Assembly (NCBI GenBank): GCA_963575745.1 | Contig: CAUYUJ010000851.1 | Span: 1-64,000 of the forward strand | From: Prorocentrum cordatum | Lineage: Eukaryota > Sar > Dinophyceae > Prorocentrales > Prorocentraceae | DNA: 64,000 bases | Direction: 5' to 3' | In this document: in pieces, positions 16,438-28,099 of the stretch | Position numbering within the stretch: the stretch's first letter is position 1 | How the letters are laid out: every line of letters starts with the position of its first letter | Translations under genes and position numbers: made by a program | The notes under the pieces: model-generated | What the model saw: the letters and a program-made list of their open reading frames with translations, nothing else | What the model was told of the DNA's origin: nothing | Database searches by the model: none

Positions 16438-17360
16438 CAAAGACGGAACTGCGAGGACGTGCGGAATTGCGAGGGTTGCGCTCGCAGCGCAGGGGGCGCA
16501 GGCGTCGCAGGCAAGGCTGGATCGAGACCGGGCGCTGTGGCCCTCCTCGGCCCCACCAGGCTGGAGCCCCAGCCGGATACTCACACAGTCGGCCGCATGT
16601 GAGCCCTGCCCCACCCCCCCCGATTTCGAAGGGGGGGGGGCTCACTCCGCCTGGGAGCTCCCGAACGAAGTGAACCCCGACCCCCCCTTCGAAGGGTGGG
16701 GGGGTAGGGTTCACATGTGGCCACCGATCACCACCGAGGGTACCCTCCCCCAAGATGCACAAGAGCACAAGAGCATCCAGCAAACATGAAGAACATGAAG
16801 GTACCCTCACCAAACCAGCCTCGATCTTACGGTCCGACGGTACTCACGGCTCCCTCGCACCCAGCGCCTGTCCCTCGCAGCGCGAGCGCGGGAGGGCGCG
16901 GGAGGAGCCCACGGCAGAACAGTCAGCCTCGACCCGATCCCTACCCCAAGAATTGGCGAGCCCAACGGCGATGACAATCTGTAGGCGTACGCCCTGAGAA
17001 ACTGGGGGAGTCCTTCAGATCGGCACGGAGATCGGGTGATGCCGATCACGGGGATATGGATGTGTTTCCAGGCTGGCATACGAAGGAAGAACGGCACAAG
17101 CTCGGATGTCCACGCGGAAGTCTTGGGTCGGCGCTGGACATCCATCCTCCTGGCGCGCGGAGCGTGCCAAAGTCGGGGACCCACTGACCCGGGTCAATCC
17201 AGACCCAGGTCAGTCAGGCTTTGCAGGATCCGGCAAAATCCAGCAGAATCCTGCAAGATCCTGCGCCCTAACCCAGGTCAGTGCAGCCCTGGCTCTGCAG
17301 GATCCTGCAAGATCCAGCGCTCTGGCTGACCCCCGTACTGACACCCGTCTCTTGAGCCCC

Positions 17361-17546
17361 GAAGTGCGAGGCGGGGATTTATCCATATCCACCTGGACAC
17401 CGACGTCCCGGTGCCCCAGCGGGCGGTGGATATGGATATATTTTGGTCCCCGGGGGCCCGAATGTGTCCATATCCACCGCCTGCCGAGGCTCCGAAAACT
17501 GACTCTCCAGGCGGTGGTCATGTATAAATTCCCGCCTCGGACGAAG
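17361..17546. mobile_element. Foldback element, family C, copy 1
   Basis: Terminal inverted repeats of about 28 bp, beginning GCGAGGCGGGGATTTAT and ending with its imperfect complement near 17525-17546. Inner arms around GGATATGGATATAT also pair. Related to the copy at 17951-18143. No transposase, so non-autonomous if mobile. Confidence 0.65.
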
Positions 17547-17670
17547 AGGGACGGCACCCGAGGCGCCGGCAGGGGGATCCAGAGCAGAGGGCATATGCGA
17601 CCAAGTCAGCGATCCTGCTCAAGTTGGCCAATGGCTTGTCGGGCGCGGAGAAGGTCGCCAGCCGAGCGGC

Positions 17671-17707
17671 GCACACACACACACACACGCACACACACAC
17701 ACACACA
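17671..17707. repeat. (CA)n microsatellite
   Basis: About 18 CA units with one CG interruption. Confidence 0.95.
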
Positions 17708-17743
17708 CTCGGCTCCTGGCCCACGGGCGTGCGAAGCCTGGGG

Positions 17744-17874
17744 ACTCGCCATCGTTCGGACGTTCATTCCCCGTGCGTTGTTCGGCTTCGTGCGTGTACA
17801 TCTCAAGATGACCTGCAAGGCTCCTCGATGGTCCTCGCTGAGAAGGAATGCTCACGTCCGAGCGATGCCAAGAG
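17744..17874. mobile_element. MITE-like element, family D, copy 1
   Basis: About 130 bp with terminal inverted repeats around CATCGCTCGGACGT. The interior CATTCCCCGTGCG...CCTCGATGGTCCTCGC is shared with copies at 55175-55304 and 57920-58048. No coding capacity. Confidence 0.7.
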
Positions 17875-17950
17875 GAAATCGTAAGTTCCGCTCCTGGTCG
17901 GAATCCCTTCGAAATCGCTCCCTGATCCGTGCCCAGACACGTTCACGCTC

Positions 17951-18143
17951 CCAAGTGTGAGGCGGGAATTTGTCCATATCCACCGCCTGGGAACCGAGGT
18001 CCTGGTGCCCCAGCGGGCGGTGGATGTGGATATATATAGTCTGGCCCCCGGGGGCCCGAAAATGTCCATGTCCACCGCCTGCCCAGGTCCCCGAAAATTG
18101 GTCCTCCAGGCGGTGGCCATGTATGGATTCCCCCGGGTCCGAC
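17951..18143. mobile_element. Foldback element, family C, copy 2
   Basis: Same terminal and inner inverted repeats as 17361-17546, with scattered substitutions. The two copies are in the same orientation and flank the family D MITE and the (CA)n tract. Confidence 0.65.
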
Positions 18144-18377
18144 GCCAGCGATCAAAACGACCCTCTCGTGGCGAACACGCGGGGAGGCGAGGCGTGACAG
18201 GGGCGAGGCACGAGCGGAGCAGGGGCGCAGATATAGTCCAAGCGGCTGCACGCCGAGGCCCCGCGCGAAAGGGAAAGCGGGGCTAGATAAAGAGAGATGG
18301 AGAGAGAAAGAGAGAGACGTAGGAGTCGGGGGGGGAACGAAAGGGGGGGAAGGGTAGGGTAGAGAATCAGCTCACGT

Positions 18378-18459
18378 AGCTGGTTTCCCCAGCGCCTCCC
18401 GGCGCCGGGAGGCGCGCATGCATCGAGGCATGGGCCCGGCGGCGGGGCCGAAACCAGCT
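18378..18459. repeat. Small foldback containing a 24 bp perfect palindrome
   Basis: Outer 10-base arms at 18378-18387 and 18450-18459 are complementary. Inside, 18392-18415 is its own reverse complement over 24 bases. The flanks (18.15-18.37 and 18.47-18.66 kb) are GA-rich and purine-rich tracts with no gene seen. Confidence 0.7.
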
Positions 18460-18577
18460 GCATGCAGCAGATTTCTTAACCCCCCCTTTCCCTATCCCCC
18501 CCTTCCGTTCGGCCCGAGAGGAAGAGAGAGACCTAAGAGGCAGATAAGAGAGAAAGAGAAAGCGAGAGCGATGGGGA

Positions 18578-18608
<31 letters not shown>

Positions 18609-19068
18609 GAGAGCGAGGGGGCAAGATTAGAGGGCATCCAGCAGCATATCGACGGAGCACGGGCCCACCATCCACGCATATGACATCGATTCAAGGAAGG
18701 TCGTGCGACCTCCATCCGCGCAGCTGCTGGAGGTTATGTTTGGGCAGCATTGTTTACAGAAGTCCCTCATGATGGCACCATTTTGAAAACAAACTCCTAT
18801 CCATCACTGAGGACCGTAAGCTGCGAGGAAGCTTCAAACGAAATCGCGATGTTGAAAATCATAAACCCTCCACACGAACGACTGTCGGGAAATGTACAGC
18901 TCTAGTGCAATAGAGTGAAAGGAAGACTCGGGAGAAATGCCCGGCATGCCCTACCAGCACGCCTAGCTGTGCGACGAGGACCCACTTATGTAGCAAAAAA
19001 GCGGCAGCAGCAGCAGGAAGAGGAGGATAAAAGGATAAGGAAGGGAAGAGGGCTGTCGTGCTCTCTTC

Positions 19069-19660
19069 GTGAATGCCAGTGAGGTAAATAAACAAGGAGG
19101 AAAAGGAAAAGAAGGAGGAAAAGGGGGAGGAGGAGAAGGAGGAGGAGGGGGAGGAGGAGAAGGAGGAGAAGGAGGAACAGGGGGAGTAAGAGAAGTAGGC
19201 GAGGAGGAGGAGGAGGAGAAAATGAGGAGGAGGAGAAGGGGAGTACGAGGAGGGAGAAAGGAGGAGAGAGGAGGAGGAGACGAAGGAGGGAGGAGGAGGA
19301 GGACAAAGAGGAGGAGGGGGAGTGAAGGAAGGAGGAGAGGAGGAGGGAGAGAGGAGAAAGAGGAGGAGGAAAAGGAGGAGGAGGAGGAGAAAGAGGAGAA
19401 TAAAAAGGAGGAGGCGGAGAGGAGGAGAGGAGGAGGAAGGAGAATGAGGAGAAAGAGGAGAAAACGGAGGAGGCGGAGAAGGAGAGGAGAAGGAGGAAGG
19501 AGGAGAGGAGGAGGAAGGGAGGAGGAGAAAGGAGGAGGAGAAGGGAGGAGGAGGAGACGACCGACGAACGACGACAAAGAGGAGGCAGGGGACACGACGA
19601 CGACGACGACGACGACGGACGACACGAGACGAACGACGATCGACGACCAGACGACATAAA
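19069..19660. repeat. (GGA)n purine block and (GAC)n
   Basis: Nearly pure purine on the plus strand from 19.09 to 19.56 kb, then a short GAC array. 18.67-19.06 kb holds unique sequence without a recognisable gene. Confidence 0.92.
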
Positions 19661-19845
19661 TAAAAAAAAAAAAAATACAAAAGAAAGAAAGAAAAATATG
19701 AAAAAAAAAAAGAAAAAAAATGAAAAAAATAGAAAAAAAATAGAATAAAAGAATAAAAAAGAATAAAAACAAAAATACAAAAAAAAATTACAACGAAAAT
19801 GAAACAAAAAAGTGAAGAAAGAAAGAAAGGAAAAAATGAAAGAGC
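19657..19845. repeat. A-rich tract
   Basis: Long A runs separated by G, T or C. It follows the purine block directly and resembles the tract at 2986-3093. 19.85-20.10 kb is GC-rich unique sequence that may hide a small exon on the minus strand, but no family was recognised. Confidence 0.85.
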
Positions 19846-20109
19846 CGGAGCAGGACAGGGAGGAGGTGCAGTAGACCGCGGGGGAGGGCGACGAGGACGA
19901 GGATCAGGAGCCGCACGGAGCCGCACGGAGGGCTTCCCTGGGTCTGGCCTCGGCAGGCGCCTCCCGGGGCGGGGCGGCGGCGAGGCGCCTGCGGCACGTC
20001 TGTGACCGCGCACACGCTGACGGCGCCCGGGCTGACCATAGCGGCAGCAGCCCTCCCAGCCCACCCATCCCGGGCCTCGTGCTGCTCCCCCATCCTCATC
20101 TTTCTTGCC

Positions 20110-20326
20110 ATCACCATCCTCCTCCTCCTCCTCCTCCTCCTCCTCCTCCTCCCCCTCCTCCGCCCTCCCTCCTCCTCCTCTCCTCGCTCTTTCTCATCCG
20201 CCACCCCCTCCTCCTCCTCCTCCTCCTCCACCGCCGTCCTCCTCCTCCTCTTCCTCCTCCTCCTCCTCCTCCTCCTCCTACCTCCTCCTCTCCATCATCA
20301 GCAATGCACATCACAGCATCATCATC

Positions 20327-20358
<32 letters not shown>

Positions 20359-20741
20359 CATCGATCATCATCATCATCCATCATCAATCATCATCATCAT
20401 CATCATCATCAATCATCATCACATCATCATCATCATCATCATCAGCATCATCATCATCATACCCACATCATCATCAGCATCAGCATCAGCATCATCATCA
20501 TCATCATCATCCTCAGCATCAGCATCAGCATCAGCATCATCAGCAGCAGCATCAGCATCATCATCGCCAGCATCATCATCATCATCAGCATCAGCATCAG
20601 CATCAGCATCATCATCATCATCAGCATCATCATCATCGTCAGCATCATCATCATCATCATCATCACAATCATCATCGTCATCATTATCATCAGCATCATC
20701 ATCAGCAGCAGCATCATCAGCAGCAGCATCCTCATCCGCGC

Positions 20742-20790
<49 letters not shown>

Positions 20791-21018
20791 GTCATCATCA
20801 CCACCGCCATCACCAGCATCATCATCAACATCATCAGCATCATCATCAGCATCGTGATCATCAGCATCATCAGCATCAGCATCATTGGCATCATCATCAC
20901 CATCATCATCATCGACATCATGAATTTCATCATCAGCCGCATCATCAGCATTCGGTATCCGCATCATCGCATAAGCAGCATCATAATCGACTCATCATCA
21001 TCATCATCAACATCATCG

Positions 21019-21062
<44 letters not shown>

Positions 21063-21545
21063 GTCATCAGCATCATCATCATCAGCAGCATCATCATCAT
21101 CATCAGTATCATCATTACCAACCTCATCGACAGCAGTCGCACCAACAGCAGCAGCAGCTGCAGAATCGTCCACATCCGCATCCTCGTCGTCGTCATCGTT
21201 ATCATCACCGTCGTCGCCGTCGTCATCAGCATCATCGACAACATCAACATCAGCATCAGCATCACCATCGCAGCAGTAGAACCATCGTCACCATCAACAT
21301 CAGCATCATCATCCTCGTCGTCATCGTCATGAGCATCGTCGTCGCCGTCGTCATCAGTATCAGCATCATCAACAACCAGAACATCAACATAACCATCGCA
21401 GTAGCAGAATCATCATCATCCTCATCATCGTCATCGGCACCGTCATCGTCATCCTCATCGTCGTCGCCGTCGTCATCAGCAACAGCATCATCAAGAACCA
21501 CAACATCAACATCAACATCAACATCACCATCACCATCACCACCCA

Positions 21546-21576
<31 letters not shown>

Positions 21577-21660
21577 CACCATCACCATCGTCGTCATCCA
21601 CTGCAGCAGCACCATCATCGTCATCAGCAGCAGCATCGTTTTCCCCAACCTCTTCGCCTT
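20110..21660. repeat. (TCC)n and (CAT)n microsatellite block, about 1.5 kb
   Basis: TCC triplets to about 20.29 kb, then CAT with CAG, CGT, CAC and CAA variants. Long Ser, His, Ile and Asp frames here are artefacts of the repeat. Confidence 0.93.
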
Positions 21661-21699
21661 TCTAATCCTATTCCTCTTCCTCTTCCGCTTCCTCCCGCT

Positions 21700-21895
21700 C
21701 CTCGTCCTCCTCCTCCTCCTCCTCCTCCTCCTCAGCATCCTCCTCCCTCGTCCATCCCTCCATCCCCCTCCCTGCCTGCCTCCTGCGAACTCCCTCATCC
21801 CTCCCGCCGTGCCTCCCTCCCCCTCCTCCCTCCCCCTCCTCCCTCCTCGATCCCCTCCTCCTCCTCCTTCCCCTCCTTCTCCCCCTCCCTGGGGC
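21700..21895. repeat. CTC/CCTCC-rich pyrimidine tract
   Basis: Pyrimidine-rich on the plus strand, ending near a GC-rich stretch at 21.9-22.08 kb in which no gene was recognised. Confidence 0.85.
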
Positions 21896-22084
21896 TCGCG
21901 CCGCAACCGACTGACGTCAGGAGACAGCGACCGTTGGTCGGATCGCGCAGCGGAGCGCCAGACGAACGACTGACCGTGCGAGGTTGAGCTCGCCCGCCTC
22001 CAGGCGACGCAAGAAGGCGGGCTGCTCTTCCGTCGTCGTGTGCGAAGCACGGATGAGACCACCTCCTATTCGGCCTCCGCGGCC

Positions 22085-22745
22085 CCGAAATATCCTCTGG
22101 TCCGAGCTGTCCTGATGACTTCCTGAGCAATCCGACGGAACTCTGCTGGAACCCACACCAACTTCCGCATGAACTCCTTGGGACTTCCCACGACTTCTCC
22201 AGGAGCCCAGGAGATCAACAGAATTCACAGGAGTCCGAATGCATCCCAGGAGGATTCATCTGAACGACGAAAGAAAGGGGGTCTCACGCGAGATGGCATA
22301 GAGACCTTGCGCGGCGGCTTACGCGGGTCGCCAGTGCGGCACACCACATCGGAAGCGAAGGGAAGGCACTTACGCGCGCCCTTACGCGAGCAGCTTACGC
22401 GCCAGTCGGCGTAGACGAACCCCTTTTTGGCGTCGCTTATCTGACATCCTGAAGATTTCATCCGGGATCCTCAGGGCTTCCACAGAAATCCTGAGGAACT
22501 TCCGAAGGAATCCTGAGGAGTACACTAAGAACCCTGAGGATCCCACAAGGACTCCGAGGAATTCCTGATGCAATCTTGGTGATGTTCTCGCGAAGATCCT
22601 TTGGAGATCCGATGGAATCCTACTGGAATTTCTCACAGACTCTGAAGAGTTCCACTGCAGTCCGTAGGATGTCCTGCGGAATCTTGGGGAATTCCCCCAG
22701 GGGATCCTGTAGACTTGCGTGGGGATCCTACTGGATGTCGTGCAC
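22085..22745. repeat. Degenerate short-period repeat (CCTGAGGA/TTCCTG-like)
   Basis: From 22085-22240 and 22440-22745 the sequence repeats variants of CC-TGAGGA-TTCC about every 20 bases. On the minus strand this yields Ser/Arg/Phe/Leu-rich frames (SSGFL-like). It is interrupted by the conserved stretch at 22290-22435. Not considered coding. Confidence 0.55.
22290..22435 (-). other. Conserved 145 bp stretch shared with 61530-61680
   Basis: DNA and minus-strand protein both match the second copy: each has G-[FL]-x-x-ADxR near one end and G-x-x-RKPPRKV-x-x-PS near the other. Either two copies of a repeat or two exons of related genes. No known family recognised. Confidence 0.5.
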
Positions 22746-23035
22746 ATTCCGCACCGGACTCCGCCCTCCAGCGCCTTGAAGCTGGGAAAACCAAACCAAA
22801 AAAGCACCGATACCGCTACTCCCAGACCTCTTCCGGGGAGCGCTCTTACCAGGATTCCGAGGCGAATCCAGCGGTGGCGACGAGGGCCCGCCCCCCGGGG
22901 GGGTCGAAAAGGGGAACACGGTCGACAGGTAGCGGTATCGATACCTCTTCCTCCGCTGAGAAGCGCCGCCTATCGCGGAGTGAGACCGTCGCCGATGCGA
23001 CGCAGATTCTCCGCGCGAGGCTCCCGCCCGCCAGC

Positions 23036-23080
23036 TCGGCTACACGCGTGAGTGACCCTCGGCAAGAGTGACCTTTAGCG
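23036..23080. repeat. Short dispersed repeat, copy 1
   Basis: GGCTACACGCG, GAGT-A/G-ACCC, GGCAAGAGTGAC and GCGCG in the same order as at 51161-51205, about 85 percent alike by eye. Confidence 0.5.
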
Positions 23081-23089
23081 CGCGGATTC

Positions 23090-23260
23090 AGCAACATCCG
23101 TTACAACAACATCAACAGCAACAGCAACAGCAACAGCAACAACAACAGCAACAACCACAACACGAACAACACCAGCAGCAACAACGACAACAACAATAGC
23201 AATAACAACAATAACAACGACAACAACGACAACGACAAATACTACAACAACAACAACCAT
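23090..23260. repeat. (CAA/CAG)n microsatellite
   Basis: CAA-type triplets with CAG, CGA and AAT variants. It leads directly into the first A-type module at 23.27 kb. Confidence 0.92.
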
Positions 23261-23269
23261 TTTATGGCT

Positions 23270-24250
23270 GTACGCTCTTACTTGCCCGCGAATCATTCAA
23301 CACGTATACCCTACACCCTCGAAACCCGCCCTCTTCGTCTTCGATCGCACCCCTTTCGGGGGGGGATTATTTCTCTTTGCTGGGGCCGGCGGGCTTAGAC
23401 GTACGGGCAAACCGGAACGGGCGGACAATCCTTCGGGGGCGTACATCTCTCTGCCGGCCATTGGAATTGGCGCGGGCCCTGCAAGAGGAGGAGGGGAAGA
23501 ACGAGGGAGAGTGGGAGGAAGGGGAGGGGGAAGGACGAAGGAAGAGGGAAGATACCACGTTGTGAAGGCGTCCTTGGCGCGTGCGTGGTTCCTGAGCGCC
23601 GAAACGCAATTCCAGAATAATTTACCACGTTGTAAGGCGTCCTTGGCGCGCGCGTGGTTCCTGAGTGCCGAAACGCAATTCCAGAATAATTTGTGAGGAC
23701 GTCGCACGCGAGAGCGCAGTCCTGAGTACATTGTGAGGAAATCTCGGGCGGAAGCGGGGGCCCTGACTAAGTTGCGAGGAATTCTCAAGCGGGAGCGCCG
23801 TTCCTGAGCAAATTGCACGGAAGTCTCAGGCGGGAGCGGGGGTCCTCACTAAATTGCGAGGAAATCTCAGGCGGGAGCGCCGTTCCTGAGTCAATTGCGC
23901 GGAAATGTCAGGCAGGAGCGGGGGTCCTGAGTAAAATTCGAAGAAGTCTCAAGCGGGAGCGCCGTTCCCACGTAAATCGCACGGAAGTCTCAGGCGGGAG
24001 CGGGGGTCTTGATTACATTGCGAGGAAGTCTCAGACGGGAGCGCCTTTCCTGAGTAAATTGCGCGGAATTCTCAGGCGGGAGCGGGGGTCCTGAGTAAAA
24101 ATCGAGGAAGTCTCAGGCGGGAGCCGTTGTTGTTGTAGCCCGGGGGGCAGGGGCACAGTTTGAGCAGGAAGACTTTCCTTTAGAAAAAACAAGGTGCGAG
24201 CCCCGGGGGTGGCACTTCAATCGAAAAAAACAATGTGCACCGGTGGGGGG
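23270..24250. repeat. Mosaic module A, copy 1
   Basis: Head CGCTCTTACTTGCCCGCG and CTTCGATCGCACCCC, then purine-rich sequence, a direct duplication of about 60 bp (23565-23695), and about ten copies of a 41 bp minisatellite at 23690-24125 in which every second unit alternates. Tail: GTTGTTGTAGCCCGGGG and a G-rich stretch to the next hairpin junction. Other copies begin at 25.80, 31.32 and 34.42 kb. No coding function seen. Confidence 0.75.
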
Positions 24251-24285
24251 GATCAACAATAATTATTCTTCAAGAATGAGAGTTC

Positions 24286-24369
<84 letters not shown>

Positions 24370-25560
24370 TACTAGCACGTGGGGACACACCGTTCTCACC
24401 AGTGCCAGGGTTGTCATAGGAGGCGGGCAATACCCCCACTTTGTGGGGGGGCCGGTTCAAGCTCTACCAAATTTCCAAACGACTCTTCGCCACCACCCAC
24501 ACCCAGCTTCCCGCCCTATGACGTTCGGACACTTCACTTCGTGGCCTGCGGACGACCGTGGCTACTACACTGGCCTCTTGGGGGCTTATTGGGGGCTCTT
24601 GGGGCCTCTTGGGGGCTTATTGGGTCCTCACGGCGGGCTCTTGGGGCCTCTTGAAGGCCTCCTGGGGCAACCTATGGCGCAACCAGTAGGGGGACGTTTT
24701 ATTCTCGGCGGCCGAGGGCGCAACCTATGGCGCAACCAATAGGGGGGCGTTTTATTCTCGGCGGCCGAGGGCGCAACCTATGGCGCAAACGCAAGGGATT
24801 ATGGCCCCTGGCAGGCGCGCGAACCCCGTTGCAAGAGCGTGCGAAAGTAGCTCGCGCGAGCTCATGTAACATAAATGTTGGGAAACCATTGTTGTTTTTT
24901 TTGGATTCGGACAGCGCGCGCGGGTGGAAATTTTGAAAAGTCGTGCAGCTGTTTTTCGAAGACCTACGGTGCGATTCGTGTGATTTTATGATGCGCGGTG
25001 GTAAAATTCTTAAGAACCCAATGGTTTTTGGAGATTTCGGCGTGCGCGCGCGAAGAAAAACCGAATGTGTCCCGCATGGTATTATTTGACAGGGATGATG
25101 GCCCTGGCAGGTGCGCAACCGTTGTCGCAGAAGTTCGAAAAAGTTGCTCGCAAAAGCCCGTTGACAGAAATGTTTAAAAAAGTGTTGGGTTTCCTACGAA
25201 TCCGCAAGAGCGCGCGGGATGAGATTTTGACATTTGTTTTGTTGAAAAACCATTGGTTTTTTGATGTTTTTATGTTGAAATCGTTCCGAACACTAAGCTT
25301 TTGGAAGGATTTCGTCTTGCGCGCGCGAATGTCCACTTTACCTTATTTTTTACAAGGGATTCTTGAAATTTGATTATATTAGAACAAGAAATGTCATTTT
25401 ATAGTGTTGTTTGCAAGGGAAAACGGATTACAACAAAACAACCGGATCTTGATCACCTCGAATTACCTGAGGCTTCCTCACGAAAATGATGAAAACGTGG
25501 CTGCGGCCTAGGCGCGGCGGGGGGGGCGCGCACCAGGGGGCCCAACAATAATTATTCTTT
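24250..25560. repeat. Mosaic module B, copy 1
   Basis: Starts with the hairpin junction CAACAATAATTATTCTT..., then (CAA)27 at 24287-24367, then GTGCCAGGGTTGTCATAGG, TTCCCGCCCTATGACG, a GGGGGCTCTT-type repeat at 24570-24670 and a duplicated GGCGGCCGAGGGCGC stretch, then a T-rich tail with several CGCGCGCG tracts. Related units follow at 27.0, 28.1, 29.3 and 30.5 kb. Confidence 0.75.
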
Positions 25561-25595
25561 AGAATTAATAATGTTCAACAACAACAACAACAACA

Positions 25596-25644
<49 letters not shown>

Positions 25645-25735
25645 CGACAAAAAAGCACAACAACAACAAACAACAAACATCAAACATCAAGAAACAACAA
25701 CAACAAACATGAGACATCAAGAAACAACAACAACG

Positions 25736-25789
<54 letters not shown>

Positions 25790-25800
25790 GCAATAACAAA
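25560..25800. repeat. Hairpin junction followed by (CAA)n(GAC)n(CAA)n
   Basis: The AATTATTCTTTAGAATTAATAAT foldback region near 25549-25572 is followed by three different triplet arrays in series. Confidence 0.85.
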
Positions 25801-26067
25801 TTTAAGAGTGTTCGCCCTTATCTGCTCGAGTGTCAAATAACGCGTATTTCCCAAACCCTCGATGGCCGCCCTCTTCGTCTTCGATCGAACCCCCGTTGGG
25901 GGGTATACCTTTCCTCCCTGCAGGCCGGGCCCTGGCAAGCGGCGGGGCGGCCGCGGACCGTCGGCCTGGCCAGCGGCAGCGCTGATAGGCGGGGCGGGCG
26001 CGGACCGTCGACCCGACCCCAAGAGGGACGGACAGGGGACCGACCACGACGACGACGACGACGACGT

Positions 26068-26099
<32 letters not shown>

Positions 26100-27000
26100 G
26101 CGACGATGACGACGAGCGAAAGCGAGAGCGAGAGAGAACGGCAGCAGGGCCACGAAGGACACGAAGTAGGCCACGAAGGGCGACAGCGGGGACACGAAAG
26201 GAATGCGTATGGGGCCACGAAGAGCGCGAACGAGCCGGGGCCACGAAGGGCAGATAATGCGGGGCCACAGAAGGCAACGATGGGGTCACTGAGGGTAGCA
26301 ACTGGGCCACGTAGGACACTGAGGACGAGCGACTGGGGGCCACGAAGGGCGTATATGTGGGCCACAAAGGGCAGCGAGGGGGCCACTGAGGGCAGCAGCG
26401 GGGCGACGAAGGGCAGCAATGGGGCCACTGAGGGCACGAGCGACTGGGGGCCACGACGGGCGTATATATGGGCCACACAGGGCAGCGAGGGGCCACTGAG
26501 GGCAGCATCGGGGCCACGAAGGGCAGCGACTGGGCCACAAGGCGAGGGGGCCACGAAGGCAGCAATGAGGCACGAAGGGCGCGAGCGAGCATGGGGCACG
26601 AAGGGCAAGACCCTAACGGGCGGGCCGAGCGGGCGGATCGATCGCGATATCTGCGTGATTGGCCAGGGAAATTCCAGCGAGAGTGCGATTCCTAAGTAAA
26701 TTTGAGGAAGTCCCCAGCGAACGCGCGATTCTTGAATGGCAGGAGCGCGGCGCCTGAATAAATTGCGAAGAAGTCTCAGGCGGGAGCGCGGCTCTTCAGA
26801 AAATTGCGAGAAGTCTCAAGCGGGAGCGGGGAACCAGAGTAAATTTCGAGGAAGTATCAAGCGGGAGCCGCTGTTGTTGTAAACCAAGGGCCAGGGGCAC
26901 AGTTTGAGCCTCAAGACTTTCCCTGATAAAAAACAGGGTGCGGGCCCTGGGAGGGGCACTGCAATTGAAAAAACTACAACGCGCACCGCAGGGGGGGGAT
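25800..27000. repeat. Mosaic module A, copy 2
   Basis: Same head as 23270. The middle differs: a (GAC)n stretch near 26.04-26.13 kb, then a degenerate repeat of GGGGCCACGAAGGGC-type units at 26.15-26.62 kb. A short 41 bp minisatellite remains at 26.66-26.87 kb, and the tail is as in copy 1. Confidence 0.7.
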
Positions 27001-28090
27001 CAACAATAGTTATTCTTCAGCAGTGACAGTTCAACAACAACAACAACAACAACAACAATCACTTTACCCGAACGCTCAGTGTTCTCACCAGTGCCAGGGT
27101 TTTCATGCGACGCCAGCCAATACCCCACTTTGTGGGGGGGCAGTGCAAGCTCTACCAAATATCCACACGACTCTTCGCCACCACCCACACCCAGCTTCCC
27201 GCCCTATGACGTTCGGACACTTCACTTCGTGGCCTGCGGACGACCGTGGCTACTACACTGGCGTGGAGTACACACCCATAGGGGGACGTTTTATTCTCGG
27301 CGGCCGAGGGCGCAACCTATGGCGCAACCGCAAGGGATTGTGGCCCCTGGCAGGCGCGCGAACCCCGTTGCAAGAGCGTGCGAAAGTAGCTCGCGCGAGC
27401 TCATGTAACATAAATGTTGGAAAACCATTGGTTTTTTTAGGATTCGGACAGCGCGCGCGGGTAGAAATTTTGAAAAGTCGTGCAGGTGTTTTTCGAGGAC
27501 CTACGGTGCGATTCGTGTGATTTTATGATGCGCGGTGCTAAAATTCTTAAGAACCCAATGGTTTTTGGAGATTTCGGCGTGCGCGCGCGAAGAAAAAACG
27601 AATGTGTCCCGCATGGTATTATTTGACAGGGATGATGGCCCTGGCAGGTGCGCAACCGTTGTCGCAGAAGTTCGAAAAAGTTGCTCGCAAAAGCCCGTTT
27701 GACAGAAATGTTTAAAAAGTGTTGGGTTTCCTACGAATCCGCAAGAGCGCGCGGGATGAGATTTTGACATTTTTTTGTTTAAAAAACCATTGGGTTTTTG
27801 ATGTTTTTATGTTGAAATCGCTCCGAAACCTAAGGTTTTGGAAGGATTTCGTCTTGCACGCGCGAATGTCCACTTTAGCTTATTTTTTGCAAGGGATTCT
27901 TGAAATTGGATTACATTTGAACAAGAAATTTCATTTTATAGTGTTTTTTGCAAGGGAAAACGGGGGGGAACAAAACAACCGGATCCGGTACTAATCCACT
28001 TTTCTGAAGCTTTCGCGAAAAAATGATGAAAATGTAGCTGCGGCCTAGGTTTTGGAGGGGGGTCGTGTACCAGGGGTCCCAACAATAATT
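27000..28090. repeat. Mosaic module B, copy 2
   Basis: Hairpin junction, (CAA)10, then the B sequence shared with 24370-25540. It lacks the GGGGGCTCTT expansion. Confidence 0.75.
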
Positions 28091-28099
28091 ATTCTTTAG

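Noticed and set aside
18859-20064. 400-residue Ser/Pro/Phe-rich minus-strand frame
   Set aside because: It covers a (GGA)n block and an A-rich tract; no motif and no codon bias.
20002-21332. Over 400-residue Ser/His/Ile frames
   Set aside because: Triplet microsatellite translations; the same content appears in three frames.
24287-24367. Regular CAA array considered as a CRISPR-like array
   Set aside because: It is a pure trinucleotide repeat with no spacers.
25878-25895. GATCGAACCCC considered as a tRNA T-arm
   Set aside because: No matching acceptor or anticodon stems around it; it is the head of module A in four copies.
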